A DNA stretch of 64,000 nt, taken from Cyanophora paradoxa. Its lineage: Eukaryota; Glaucocystophyceae; Cyanophorales; Cyanophoraceae. The stretch covers positions 186,001-250,000 of the forward strand of contig QPMI01000049.1 of assembly GCA_004431415.1 (NCBI GenBank), read 5' to 3'. Within the stretch, counting starts at the first letter, position 1; each line of letters begins with the position of its first letter. Below the pieces are notes generated by a model. That model ran no database searches. It was not told where the DNA came from and was given only the letters and a program-made list of their open reading frames with translations. Both the position numbers and the translations under genes were made by a program. This document shows, piece after piece, positions 35,001-46,414 of the stretch.

Positions 35001-38000
35001 CCCCAGTGGCCCGCGTGGCCGTCGCGCGCACGCCGAAGGAGCCCCTCCAGGTCGTCTCCGCGCGCTTCTCCGATGCGGTGCGCCCCAAATAGACGCCGAG
35101 CGATCGCGAGCTGCGCGGCCTGCAGCTGACGCCTGCGAAGGGCAACACGGTGCTGTTCACGCTGAGCGAGGACTCCGACATGCTCCAGGTGCCGCCTTGC
35201 TGCTTGAATTAGCGATATAAAAAATATCTCGCTTTAAATTTGATGTCCGAACTGAGGCTTCGCCTGCAGAGCTACACGAGCACGCCGGCCGCCGCGCTGG
35301 ACTCTGCCAGGAACGTGCGTGCGAGTGCTATTTTTAAGGATGCGGCCACCGTGTTCGGGCCAGGTGCGCGTCTGCAGGCCGCGCGAACTTGCGAGTCTGC
35401 GGTCCCCGTATTCAAGCGGCATCCAACCCTTTCGCGCGCAGCTTCGTACTGCTCGTTCGTCAGCCCGACGGTCCTGGAGGTGACGATCGCCGGCGCGAAC
35501 GACCAGAACATCGCCGGCCTCGCAGGGCTCCTGACCGCCGTGTCCATTGCGAGCACGGGCGCCCCGATCCTCAACGCGTGCGTTCTGCCTTGCAATTGGC
35601 CTGTCGCTTTCGACTCGTGTCAATCAGTAAATATTGCCCGCAGGATCGGCAACTCGGCACCGATTCCGGCCACGGCCCCGGCCGTCGTCATCCAGGGGCC
35701 GGCCAACCCGCCGACGCCGGTCATCCAGCTCACGGGGGACAAGTCCGTCGGGAAGTGCGACCCCGCGGAGTACACCCTCAAGGTCGAAGGCGGCGGCTGC
35801 GGGCGCCCGCTCACCCTCCAGTGGACGGTCACCCTAAATGGAGCCCCCCTCGGTCTGCATCAGGCTTTCCATCTGGCGAGAATACGAAGCTCTTTTAGCG
35901 GCTGACATCGCATCCCTGTTGCGAGCAGGTGCCCAACTCTACAGAATTTCAGGATCGACACTCCGCATCCTTCCTTTTATTTCGGAGCGTACCGAAACGT
36001 ACGAGGTAGCCGTGACCGGAACCAATTTCTTGAACAAGCCCAGCGAGCGGCAGACGATCTCGGTACGAACTCATTTTATTTTATTAATACTTAACTATGG
36101 ACGCTGACTCGATAGCAGCTGCTTAAAACCAACACGGAAGTGCCGAGCGTCGTGATTGCGGAGGGCGCGCGGCTCGAGACGTCGAAGACGGCGGACACGA
36201 CCCTCACGGCCCGCGCGACGTTCAGCGCCTGCTCCTCCAGCTCCAGTGCGCCTCCGACCCGCTTTTATTGCCACTGGCGGCCCGCGGCACTGATCATGAT
36301 GCACGTGCGTGAGCAGCTGTGGAGATGGAGTTCAAGTGGTACGTGGGCGAGGAGTTGCAGGCCGGGGCGACCTCCTCTTCATTCTCAATCGGGCCGGGCG
36401 GGAGGGTTTCCCTTGCGGTGCGCCCGCCCGAGTCGCGTGCACGTGCAACCGGCGCATTATCTTCAGCTGACGCGTGAGATTCGCGACACAGCCCCGAAGC
36501 ACGCCGTACGCCATCAGGGTCGTGGGCAACGTCAAGTCGAACCCGGAGCTCCAGAACTTCTTCACGACGCAGCTCACCGTGAAGGCCGCGAGGCTCGTCG
36601 CGGATGCGAAGGCGTTCGCCGAGTCGGGCGGCGTGCGGACGCTCACGAGCACCGCCGAGGTCGACTCCGACGTCGTCCTCGACGCGACGGCGTCCTTCGA
36701 TCCCGACAACGCCGCCGCCGGCTTCGACGCAAAGCTCGCGTGCAAGTGGGCGGTGCGGGCCGACTCCCCGGCGCACACGCTCTCGAGAGACGCGAGCGGC
36801 TTCATCGTCGAGGGTGCCGGCGCATCCTTCCCGAGCGACAGGAACGGATGCGTTCTGCGGATTGCTGCTCGCACCCTGCAGCCGGACAAGACGTCCCCTC
36901 AGAAGCCGTGAGTACTGACAGCAGGATGCCTTATTTAAAGCATGAGCTTGATTCTTATATTTAATCCGGCCCGCGTTCAGGTTCTCGTTCGAGGTGCAGG
37001 TGACACGCAACGACGACCTCGGCCGCGCCGCGGCGACGGCCTCCGTCCCCGTCGTCATCGTGGAGTACGCGCCCCCCGCCGTGTCCATCGAGGTGCGTGC
37101 ATGACTGCAGCCCATATATATATAAAATAAGGCGAATAAGGCGCCCTCGCAATTATATTCAGCCACGTCGTCTCGCGATTGTGATTGTGATCGTGGTCGA
37201 GCAGGTCGAGGGGTCGCGCACGGTCAACTCGTTCCGGGAGCTGAAGCTGACCGGCTCCGTCGAGGCGCCCAAGGACATCGACGCGGACGACTTCAAAAAG
37301 AACGGCGCGGCCAAGTACAGGGTGCAGTACCTGTGGACGGTGCAGAGCGTGAGCACGCTGGACCTGCAGAACAAGGAGGTCACCGAGAGCAGCACGGGGC
37401 CGTCCCTCGTCCTCAAGAAGGGCGTCCTCCGCCCCGGCCAGACCTACACCTTCGCCCTGTCGGTCACGATGGAGAAGGACAAGAAGACGCGCACCGCCTC
37501 CGCGGAGATCACGCTGGTTGTCAATCGGGTGCGAGGCAGCAATTGCAACAGCGTTGGGATCTGCAGATGTATATATACACATTTTGCACTGACACAAAGA
37601 GCTGCAGCCGCCGGCGTCGGGGAGCTGCAGGCTGCTGGAGCCTCTGGAGGACGGCGGCCTGCGGGACGTGACGCAGGGCGCCGCGTCCAAGTCGGTGACG
37701 GCGCTGAGCAAGGAGTACCGGCTCGCGTGCGGGGACTGGATCACGGGGAGCCCGCCCCTGCAGTACGCCTTCGAGGTCGAGGAGGTCGGCGAGGAGAAGC
37801 GGACCTCCCTCCGCGGCTACACCCCCGACAGCACGCTCACCAAGATCAGGGCCTTCCCCGTCAAGAGTGCGCAATTTATGCTAGATATAGGGCCGTGCTT
37901 TAGATAATGACAATTTAACCCCTCCGATCGGCAGCGACCCTCCGATTCCGGGCCTACATTCGCGACGCGACGGGCGCCTTCACCGTCTTCGAGCTCGACC

Positions 38001-41000
38001 CCGTGGCCGTCGTCAGCCCGACGGCCGGCAAGTCGAACTCGGACGCCGCGAAAATCATCAAGGAGAACACCGACGCGGAGACCGACACGTGCATCCGTGC
38101 CAAGAACTACGGCTGCGCCTTCGGGAGCATCACGACGGCGACGAGCTCGGCCCGGCGGCAAGCCAAGGACAGCTTGGCGCTGCGCAGGGCCCTGCGGACC
38201 TTTACGAGCGTTCCCACGCGGCGCCGCCTGAGCGCGGCGGACACCGCGCTGCTCCAGATCCAGGTCGACGCGCTGCGGAACACGATGCGAGCCGTCGAGG
38301 GCGCCGGGTACAGCAGGACGGCGGTCGGGGCGGCGGCGGGGCAGTACGCGACCGTCCTCGAGGGCGGCTTCGTGGAGGACTACGGCGCCTCGTTCGTGGA
38401 TGAGGCGCTCGCCCTCGCCGCCAACTTGACGGCCAGCTACGTGCGCGACTGCAACTCGTACACGCCGGAAACGGACTCCGTCGTCCAGAACCTCATCGCC
38501 GGCTCGCTCAACCTCTTCAGCAACGAGGCCGGCGTCAACCGCACCCTCACCTCGTCGCTCGCACTCCGGCAGCTCCTCTCGCAGCTCGGCCGCCGCTCCC
38601 TCGAGTGCGGCACCTGCGCGGCCACGCGCGGCAACTGGACCTCGCCCGTCGCGGCCTTCGCTTTGCCGACCGCATCGCGCAAGGACGCCGAGCTTCTCCC
38701 GCTCCAGCTCTGCGCCTCCCAGACCGTCAACTATCCCGCACAGACGGTCGCCTTCAGCGGCTTTGATGCACGCATCGGGTTTTCCGAGAGCTTCGCGCTC
38801 TCCGTCCTCGGGAGCATCAACGCGACAGCCGACCGAACCCTCAGCGTTGTCGCCCTGCGCCTCCCCGAAGATCTGTACGGCGGCTCCGAGCGCTTTGCCA
38901 GCGACGTTGTGCAGCTCGCCGTCTACAGGACCGGCTGCGGCGCGCGCTGCGAGAGCCTCCCGATCGCCGACCTGTCGGAGCCCCTCTCGTTCGCCGGCCT
39001 CGTGCCCCCGTCGGCCGCGTTCGACTTCATGTCAGAGCGAGGTGCGCTCACTGGCTTCGTCTCGAGCGCTCTTGCGAACTTCGAGCCGACGGTTGTTTTC
39101 GCGCAGTTTCGCTCTCGCGCTTCAACCTATCGAGCTCCGCCTGGACGGAGACCACGCCCGGCTCCATCGCCGTCCGCGGGGTCGACGGGCGCTACACATC
39201 GAACGAGGCCGACGTCGCCCCCGCCCGCGCGCCCGCCGTGTTCCACGACCTCGCGCATGTCGTCCGCGCGCGCCCCGAGTCGCGCAACATCACCTCCCGC
39301 GCCACCCTCGGCGTCGCCTTCGAGATGTACCCCGGCGCCCGCAACGCCTCGGCCGCCTCGCTCTTCGCCGCTGGCACCGGGGCGGACCCCGCCCGCCTCG
39401 TCGCCGCGCTCGCTGCGCGCATCCGGGCCCGTGCGGCCGCCGTCGGATCGGCGGCCGGCCAGATCGCGGCCTTCGACCAGGCCCTGCAGCTCGCCGTCGA
39501 GCCGGGCGCCATCTCCTCCTCGGCTGCCGGCTCCATCGACGGCCTCCAGATCACTTTCTCGTGCGCAGTCACTGTCCAAAGGCGATTTGTTCCGCCGTTG
39601 ACGTCGCTTCTCAGGTTCTTCGGCGTCGCCAACCCGGCGCCCGGGTCGAGCCGGCCGTCGTCGACCGCGCTCCGCGACTTCGTCTACGCCGACGCGCTCC
39701 TCAACGGGCTCGACCTCTCCGCCGCCGACCCGCTCCTCTCCGGCGGCGCCCCGCGGTCCCTCAACGGCCAGCGCGTCACCTCGGTGCGCCACCGCAAAAT
39801 TTCGCAGCAAGCTGTAGGTTCGCGGCTCGCTGAAAAGAATTTCTCAGCCTGGCGTGCCCGGGCTCGGAGGGTTCCGCGACAACGGCGGCAGCGCCATCCC
39901 CGTCGTCCTTTCGTTCCCGCAGCAGGCAGTCACCCTCGGGACGCTCCAGGCCCTCTTCCCCGTCTCGTCTTCGCCGCTCGGCAACGCGCGGCTCGTCCGC
40001 GCGCTGTTCTGGGCCCTCCGCAACGCCACCAACGGCACATCGGTCTCCGCTGATCTTGCCAAGAGCATCGAAATTCAGGTTCGCGGAATTAGCTCGTATA
40101 AAATTCGCGGTCGAAAGCGGACGCGGTTGTGATTCGGGTCGCGCAGGTTGCCTTTGTCAGCTCGAGCTCTGACGCGGGCGCCATCCTCCTGACGTTGAAC
40201 GTGTTCGGCGCACTTCGCGCCGTCCCCGCCGCCGGGGGCGGCTTCGTCGTCGCACCGAACGCGACGGGACACGAGGCGATCGCCCGCGCGCTCGTGCACG
40301 CCTCTCTGAACGGCGGCCTCACGCTCGCCCTGTCGAACGGCTCCAATCTCACCGGGGGCACCGTCCGCTCGATCGGCGGCCGCTTTGCCGGTGTGATGCC
40401 CTACGTCTCGGCGGTCGTGGCGGGGCTGCGGGGCGCGGCGCCGCCCGTCCCCGCCAACGCGTCCAGCCTGAACTTCACAGTCCGCGTGGAGAACAAGCTC
40501 GGCTCGTTCGCGATGTGGTTCTCCGAGAACTACGACTCGCTCGACGCCGCCTCCCGCGACGACCTCTGGGCGCTGGCGCTCTACAACTTCCTCCGCGAGC
40601 TCGACCCGGCCGTCAACATCAACGGCGTCCTCTTCGCCGGCCGCTCCGCCTTCGCCGACGCCGTCAGCGGCGCCAACGGCACGCGCCGGCACGCCCTGCA
40701 GCTCGACATCACCTCCGGCCCGTCGGTCGACGTCGCCGGCACCTACCGCGGCTCCTCGGACATCCTCGGCTCCGGCTCGGGTTTCTCCCGCAACAGTCCG
40801 CAATCTGTTTCATTTGCGCTTGCACTTTCGAATTCAGAATGTAACTGATTATTTTCGCAGGCTCGTTCTGTGGTGGGTCGTACACGATCGCGCTCCCGAC
40901 CGGTCCGGCGGGCGCCAAGCCGCAATGCACGTCCAACACCGTCAAAACGAGCATACAACCCACGACGCCCGTGGCCCCGGGTTCGGGGTCGTCGGGGTCG

Positions 41001-41606
41001 GGCCTCTCGGGGGGGCAGATTGCCGGCATTACGATTGGCGTGATTGCGGCCGTCGCAATCGCCGGGGCCCTTGCAGCGATAGCGTTCGTCGTCAAACGCA
41101 GGATGAGCGGCCGGCGCGACAGCGCCAGGGTTGCGGAGATGCCGCAGCCGGCAGCGCTAGATGCAGCAGGATCCGGAGCAACGAGCTTCGAGCAAAGCCA
41201 GGCGACCTATCTGGCCCTCACACGCGATCGCGAGGAGCCGCGCCCCGCGGCGGTCTCCAGCCGCGGCAGCACCAGCCACGGCGTACGCGCGCAGTCGGCT
41301 CAGTCGCAACAGGAGGCGACTCGCGATCGCCCTTCGTATTCGGCGCCGGCGCGCGACGCGACGGGCGCGCCCACGCCTACGTACACGCAGCTGCCGGGCG
41401 TCCCCGTCCGCAGCGACGTGGACCTGCCACCGCTGCAGACCGCCACCGAGCAGGCGCAGCAGCCGGACTCCTTCGCCCTCGCGCAACGAGAGTCGACGTC
41501 GCTCGACGCGCCCCTCGAATCGATGTCGTACGTGGCGCAGCCCGAGTTCGTCAGCGTCCACGGGCCCGGCGACGATGACTACACGCCCGCCGCCCAGCTT
41601 ATTTGA
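20061..41606 (+). CDS. Giant single-pass surface protein: FN3-like repeats, TPTE repeat array, filamin-like domains, REJ-like region
   Basis: This is probably one gene, though its start is not visible and the links across 23.0-24.2 kb are inferred. Order: FN3-like exons (20061-20334, 20887-21270, 21797-22179, 22707 onward) with SDRIAIARDADGAVELAV and EGGARYECTA; the (TPTE)n array (24233-30620); a Ser/Pro linker; two or three more FN3-like domains (30820-31850: FIVPASDG, TDYECRV, PGTEYTCRV, ALTGYQCTV); filamin-like segments (32070-34040: RGTYELELAL, AGYYKLAVSINGQ); a REJ-like region (34.9-38.0 kb); a long Ala/Asn/Ser-rich ectodomain with many sequons (38.0-40.8 kb); one membrane helix (AGITIGVIAAVAIAGALAA, about 41020-41090); and a roughly 165-residue tail with YLAL and YTQL motifs, stop TGA 41604-41606. 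There is no polycystin channel and no clear GPS cleavage motif, so it resembles REJ receptors without a pore. Introns are AT-richer and mostly GTGNGN/GTAN...AG. Twelve indel sites in the array break the TPTE frame as read. Confidence 0.7.
20887..22706 (+). repeat. Near-identical tandem 910-base duplication carrying an FN3-like exon and its intron
   Basis: Unit 1 starts at 20887 and unit 2 at 21797, exactly 910 bases apart, and a third unit begins at 22707. Each holds one exon of about 384 bases (end of one domain plus start of the next) and the following intron. Units 1 and 2 differ by only a few bases: one T/C in the exon, one missing G in the exon of unit 2 (GGCGGGCCC against GGCGGGGCCC, near 21820) and one extra G in its intron. 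The missing G shifts the frame of unit 2. An older, diverged unit lies at 20061-20886. Confidence 0.92.
22707..23034 (+). repeat. Third, truncated copy of the 910-base unit
   Basis: Identity to units 1 and 2 stops abruptly after the codons for PVASAS at about 23020-23026. The reading frame then continues into unrelated sequence (TSTFQVSTGTSSIAAVLEQL, ending near 23154 at a GTATGC donor). The abrupt switch marks a rearrangement breakpoint inside an exon. Confidence 0.8.
23452..23525 (-). mobile_element. Fragment related to the 42.8-kb element
   Basis: CCGGCCACAGTCTC-AGACACCAGC followed by GGGGGCTGCC and an A-rich AGCAGAAGCAAAA stretch matches the start of the element at 42806-42870 with gaps. 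The T tract is missing, so the 3' end is lost or diverged. Confidence 0.6.
23590..23720 (+). repeat. Fourth, partial copy of the FN3-like exon
   Basis: After CTCACATTACGTGACG and a CGCAG acceptor, the exon VALEGGARYECTASQTLDG matches the duplicated units until the codons for VPVDI, then diverges at about 23712. The second half of the exon is absent. It may still be spliced, or may be debris of unequal exchange. Confidence 0.75.
24233..30620 (+). repeat. 36-base minisatellite encoding (TPTE)n, about 177 units
   Basis: The unit is three 12-base subunits, each encoding T-P-T-E with different synonymous codons (ACGCCGACGGAA, ACCCCGACGGAG, ACTCCCACGGAG). A common variant has GAG for GAA at the first subunit. 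About 6,388 bases give about 177 units. Twelve sites lose bases, mostly in CCCC, CCC or AAA runs (near 24494, 25216, 25825, 25898, 25970, 26003, 26107, 26360, 26790, 27171, 27418 and 30126; the 26003 site loses two), so the TPTE frame moves between all three forward frames. If read through in the TPTE frame it would make an extended, acidic, Thr/Pro-rich stalk of about 2,100 residues, probably heavily O-glycosylated; that is inference. Confidence 0.95.
34870..38010 (+). other. REJ-like module of the giant gene
   Basis: Exons in this span carry features of receptor-for-egg-jelly modules: VIQGPANPPTPVIQLTGDKS with a Cys-flanked KCDPAEYTLKV (about 35690-35790), FSFEVQVTRNDDLGRAAATA (about 36980-37050), VQYLWTVQS with LRPGQTYTFALSVTM (about 37320-37470), and SKEYRLACGDWITGSPPLQY followed by FEVEE (about 37707-37790). 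The last resembles the end of REJ modules, where a Cys and Trp precede a P-L-x-Y/F-E-F block. Several small introns interrupt it. The assignment rests on motif resemblance and is moderate. Confidence 0.6.
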
Positions 41607-42776
41607 GGCGCCGGCTATTTATTTTATTTTTTATGGCAGCTGTTTACAGGGTGCAAGCGATGAGAATCGATTGCGACTTGCTGTAAATGGAGTTATCGTA
41701 TTTTTTATTGATTTAGATAGAGCGCTCCCGAGTTTTCGCACACTGTATAGTGTATATATGTGCAGTTGACGATGACATCTTGCGAAAATTTCAAACAACG
41801 ATTGAATGCTCTGCCTCCGCTCACTGAGTCATATCGATGCCCGGGCCGGCCGCGGCCCCCTAGGCCTTAAGAAAAATACAGGAAGTAGTCAGGAACAGAA
41901 CGCTTGAATGCCCTGCACCCAAGAAATAAATCGTTGCCCGCCCTAGGCTAAGCCGCTGCCAGGCTGAGCTATTTAGGATTGTCAACTTTTTTTGGGAGGG
42001 GTGATCACGAGGGTATCGCCCCCACGTGCACGGTGTAGGTTACCAACTCGGCCCCCCCGCCCGATGGGACGGAGAGGCCTGCTGGTCAGACCCGGCGCCT
42101 AAGCGCCACCCATTGGGTCACTCCCCCGCGGCCATCGCGGATACTGCCTCACTGGGCACGGGCTGTCCGGGTAGGACGAGTGGGTCACTTATCGCGACTG
42201 TCAAGTTCAACGGTTCCTGCGGAGCAGGATCAGTCTGAAGTACAAGGTTTCTTTCTAACTCTGAAGGGTTTGGCCTTCAAGGGCTGAAGAGTTTGGCCCT
42301 CATGATCAAGGCCTAGGGCCGAGGAGGCGTGGCACTAAATTGCCAATTAGCCTTTCAGAAAAATTTGTTTTTTAGTTCTCCGTAGTTTATTAGGGGACAG
42401 GGCCCCTGGTACACGAAAACCCACCCCCCGTGTGCAGGCTGCTTCTCCCTCAGATGACGGGCCGCGCAAGATCGACCTGTAGCTGTGTTGTGTTGTTCAA
42501 GTCAATGGATTTTAGATCTAGATCTAGGTACGTATACGTGTACAGAGATTGATATCAATCGGAAGTTGTGCAGATAGAACGTTAATAGATCTAGAATTCG
42601 AACTGAAGCACATCTATAATTACTACGTATACTGAGTTTAGGGCGGTGTACATTCGCCAAGTCAATATTTCGATTTCAATTGCAATATCGGCTCAGAACC
42701 AGAGCAAGTCGAATTATAACGCTTTCGTGTATTTTAGCTCAGGATAGCAGGTTTTTAGACCGACCGGAATTAAACT
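41607..42776. other. 3' flank of the giant gene
   Basis: AT-rich downstream DNA. No exon or RNA gene is evident. A stretch at about 42000-42240 is GC-richer and may be old repeat debris. The palindromic ACGTATACGTGTAC block at about 42528-42541 recurs elsewhere in the window. Confidence 0.5.
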
Positions 42777-42789
42777 GTATTAGCTCGTT
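42777..42789. repeat. Target-site duplication, left copy
   Basis: GTATTAGCTCGTT, identical to the right copy at 44811-44823. Removing the insert and one copy restores a continuous sequence running from GGAATTAAACT into GAGTTTCGAAAC. Confidence 0.85.
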
Positions 42790-44810
42790 TTTTTTTGGTG
42801 AATTACCGGCCACAGTCTCTAGACACCAGCACTGCGGGGGCTGCCCAGGGGGCATAAAGACAAAAAAGCAAAATAACTAAGACAAGAGCACGAAGAAAGA
42901 TAAGACAAAGAGCCAAAATCGACAATAAAAAAGGAAAGACACAGATCTAGAGCTCGAGACAGATCGATAGCGATAGCGAGAAGAGACGATAAATCGAGCA
43001 GATCTAGGGACAGAGGATAACTGACACGAAGAAAGCCAGAGCTAGAGATACCATCAATATCAGAAGGAATTACATCACTAAGAAGCGGGGGACAAAATTG
43101 AGAAAGATAAATAACAGGAAGAAGACAAGTAAGAGGAACAACAAGACGACATGGAGGCGGAGGCGAAGCAGGACGATGCGAAAGGGCAGAGCTACGGCAC
43201 GAGGTCGAGGAGGACACAGGAAGCGGAGCAGGCGGATCAAGAGCAGGCAAAAGGACAGTCAAAGGAATCACTAAAGCCGGCCGGGGTCGAGGCGGGCAAT
43301 CGATATCGAACTGCAAACGACGGCGAACAACAGGTCGAGCACGAGGACTATAGCTAGTATTGAAACTAACTCTAGCATCAACACTACGATCAGAATCCGA
43401 ACCAGACCGAACTAAACTAGAAGACGAAGAAGTACGCCGGCGCCGGCGGGATACGATCGCGACCAGCGAAGCAGAAGACGAAGGCAAAGGCGGCAGTCCG
43501 GTATCAAGAACAAAGGCCGGAGGGCCCGGCCCGGCAAACCGCCGGGGGGAAGTAGAAGGAGCCGCAGGCTCGGCAAGCCGGCGACGAGTACGACCACGAG
43601 TCCGGGAGGAGATCGGGGAAGCCGGTCCCGGAGCTGAGGGCCCAGGAGCAGAGCCAGGAGAAGGTAAGCCCGGCGAGAAATCTGACCCGGAGCCGGAACC
43701 CAGCGAACGACGACGACGAAGAGGCCCCCGAGGAGCCACGACGGGGGAGCTACCGAGCAAAGTACTGACAGCCGGCGCCGAACACGGCGGCGGAGGTACC
43801 CCGCAGACAGTGGCAGGCGGAGAGTCCAGGGTCGATCGAGAGATCCGCCGACGGGAATGCGGCGGGGGCCGACGAGACGGAAGAGGCGAGGAGGGGGCCG
43901 AGGAAGGGTCGGAGGCAGGAAGGGCCGCGATCAGGTGACGGGGATCGCTGCCGGCGCCGAAGAGAGGACAGCGAAGTAGGAGAAAGGTCGGGTGGCGCCG
44001 GATCAGATGACACGGAGGTCATGGCCATGGGCGGCGCAGAGAGAGACGAGCTCGAGGGCGCAAGGGCCCGACGAGGGCGCCGGCGGCGAATCTCACGAGC
44101 GCCAGGAAGCGGGATAGGACCCGCAGATGGGACCCGAGGCGCCGAAGGGGGAGCAGGGAGCCGGAATGACGGGGAGACCGAAAAGAGGACAGTCTCGCCA
44201 ACACTCGGAAGCGGGGCAGAGGCCGAGGACCCGGAGCTCGAGGGGGGGAGGGAGGGCGGAGGAGGAGAGAGAAGGCGGCTATTCGAAGGGTGTGGAGAAT
44301 CGAGAGCGGAGGCGAGGGAGGCCGAAGTGATGGCGAGCTCTGGAGGCGAGGGGGCCTGCAAGCGGATCCGGGAAAGTGGATGCAGACGCAAAGAGACCGG
44401 GGACGTAGAGGCGGGAGGGGCATGCAAAAAGATAGTGCCGCCCAGCGTCACAGTTGCAGAAGCGGGGCAAGAAGGATGGGCTGAAGAGGGGCTGAACCAG
44501 GAGGACGTCAGAAAGAGGGCCTCGCAGGGGCGGAAGTGGAGGAGCAAGGGGAAGAGGTAAGAAGGGGTATGGAGCTGCAAGATGACCAGGGACCTGCCGG
44601 GGAACAGGCAAGTGAAGAGGCCCCGTGACAGCAAGTTGTAAGGAGGGAGGAGGCAGAGGCGGGGCCAGAGGGCCAAGGAGCACAGGGATCGGGACCGCAG
44701 GGAATGGGGGGAAAGGAGCGTCGAGAGGGGCAGCGAGAGCAGGAATAGGAATGGGCCCAAGGGTCACTACAGGGGCCAGAGCAGGAGGGGACGGCGCAGG
44801 AGGCGAAACC
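42790..44810 (-). mobile_element. Retroelement-like 2.0-kb insertion with T/A tail and 13-base target-site duplication
   Basis: GTATTAGCTCGTT occurs at 42777-42789 and again at 44811-44823, immediately flanking the insertion. The left end of the insert is a T run followed by GGTGAATTACCGGCCACAG; on the minus strand this is a 3' end closing in a poly(A) tract. A variable-length target duplication plus a tail is typical of target-primed (LINE/SINE) insertion. Minus-strand open frames (43760-42819 and 44767-43750) are Ser/Pro/Leu/Arg-rich, and I find no reverse transcriptase YxDD motif or endonuclease. It is therefore a 5'-truncated LINE, a LINE ORF1/3' region or a non-autonomous element. Related fragments lie at 17170 and 23452. 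Confidence 0.82.
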
Positions 44811-44823
44811 GTATTAGCTCGTT
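44811..44823. repeat. Target-site duplication, right copy
   Basis: GTATTAGCTCGTT, identical to the left copy at 42777-42789. Confidence 0.85.
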
Positions 44824-45240
44824 GAGTTTCGAAACTTTTGGAGCTTCATGCATATGGAGCAGTTTTCAAGTAAATAATATTGATCACAAAGCAAACATAC
44901 GAGATAAGGAAGATCTATACGGGGCCCCGGCAGGGCAAACCGAATAGGTGTTCGAGAGTGGGCGCGCTTCCTGCCGGCGCCTGGCGCGGCGGGCGCCGGC
45001 AGCCGTCGGCAGCTGCAGGCGAGGCCCTCAGCTGCCGACGCCCTCTCAGGTGATCGACGTGGCACCTCATCGCACCTCATGATCAGTTCGCGGGCCGGGG
45101 GCCCCTCGAAAAGGCGCCAGGGCCCGAGATTCGGCACTCCCGGGGTAGAACCGGCGCGGGACGGGGCGGAACGGGCCTGCTCCCCGCGATCGGACCTTAA
45201 AGGGGCGGAGGGACGTCGACGGGCCCGCGCGTGCTCGCCG

Positions 45241-46414
45241 TGATCCCCGCCGTGATCGTCCACGCCCGCGTCTCCTGCGCCCCACCCCCGCCGATGAGCC
45301 ATGCCAGTGCCACGCGGGCTGCACGAGGGGCGGCGGGGCGCGCGGTGGGGCCGGCGGTGAAGTAGGTGCGGAGGCCGAGGGCCTGGTAGGTGGCGCGGAT
45401 GAGGGAGGGCAGGCCGCCCTCCTTGACCCCCAGCGACTCCAGGTACTCCCCCGCTCGCTCTCGTCCAACGACACCAGCTCGCTGCGCCCCGCCCGCCGCC
45501 CCCGCCGCTCGGCCCGGGCCCGGGCGCGGGCCCGGGGCGGGGCGGGGCGCGGGGCGCGGGGCGGACCTCTCGACCTGGGCGGAGACGACGACGCACTGGG
45601 CGCCGGTCTTCTTCGCGAACTCCTGCACCCGCTTGCTGTACTCGTTGCCCGACGCCAGCTCCCCCTCCGACACGTTCGCCGCGTAGATGCACGCGTACGG
45701 CTTCAGCGTCAGCAGCCCCAGGCCCTGCGCACGCCCGTCGACGCCGGCCCGGGGCGGGGCGGGGCGGGGCGGGCCTTGACGGCGAGGGCCTCCTCCTCGG
45801 AGAGCTCGACGGTGCGCGCCGCCTTGCACACGTCCAGCGCCTCGACCTTGATCCGATCCAGCGCCTTCGCCTCCGCCTGCACATGGGCCCCCGCGTCGGC
45901 GGCCGCGCGGGGCGGCGGGGGCGCGGGCGGCGCGGCGCACGTCCTCCTGGGGGGTGATCTTGATGACGCGGCCGCCTGGGCGCAGCTTCTGGAGCCGCTT
46001 CTCGACCTGCCCGAGGTCCGCCAGCACAAGCTCCAGCTCGATCGTCTGCCCCGCCCCGCGTCGGCCCGGAGAGGGGTACGGCGCCCGGCAAGGGGGGTAC
46101 CTCGATGTCGTCGACGGGGTCGATCTTGTTGTGCACGTGGATGATGTCGTCGTCGTCGAAGCAGCGGACCATCTCCACCACCGCGTCCACCTGCGCGGGG
46201 GGTACCGCGCTCAGCCGTTGCGGGGAGGGGGGCACATGGGGTCGGGCGGGCCGCCCGAGCTCGAGCCCAGGCTGGCCTGGCGGATGTGGAAGAGGAACTT
46301 GTTGCCGAGGCCCTCGCCTGCGCATGCGGGCGGGCGGCTCGCGGGGGCACGGCGGGGTCTGAGGGGCGCAGGCCGTAAATACGTACCCTTGGAGGCGCGC
46401 TTCGCCAGGCCGGT
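45241..46414 (-). pseudogene. Truncated YchF/OLA1 duplicate
   Basis: This is a partial copy of the intact gene at 58.5-60.7 kb on the opposite strand. It begins inside the G3 region (AKRASKG for VKGASKG), so the P-loop and N-terminus are missing. It keeps [56 protein letters not shown] and [20 protein letters not shown]. One G is missing where the intact gene reads GAGCGGGGGGAG (near 45450), which shifts the frame. It ends after ETRAWTIT, so the C-terminal TGS-like domain is lost. Introns are retained at the same places, so it arose by DNA duplication, not reverse transcription. The boundaries are where similarity stops. Confidence 0.85.

Noticed and set aside
43750-44760. Reverse transcriptase in the insert
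   Set aside because: I looked for YxDD and endonuclease motifs in minus-strand frames and saw none; only Ser/Pro/Leu-rich sequence is present.
42819-44767. Host genes in the 42.8-44.8 kb insert
   Set aside because: The whole stretch is bounded by a 13-base target duplication and a T tract, so the frames belong to the inserted element.
45241-46414. Second functional YchF gene
   Set aside because: It lacks the P-loop and the C-terminal domain and has a frameshift relative to the intact gene.
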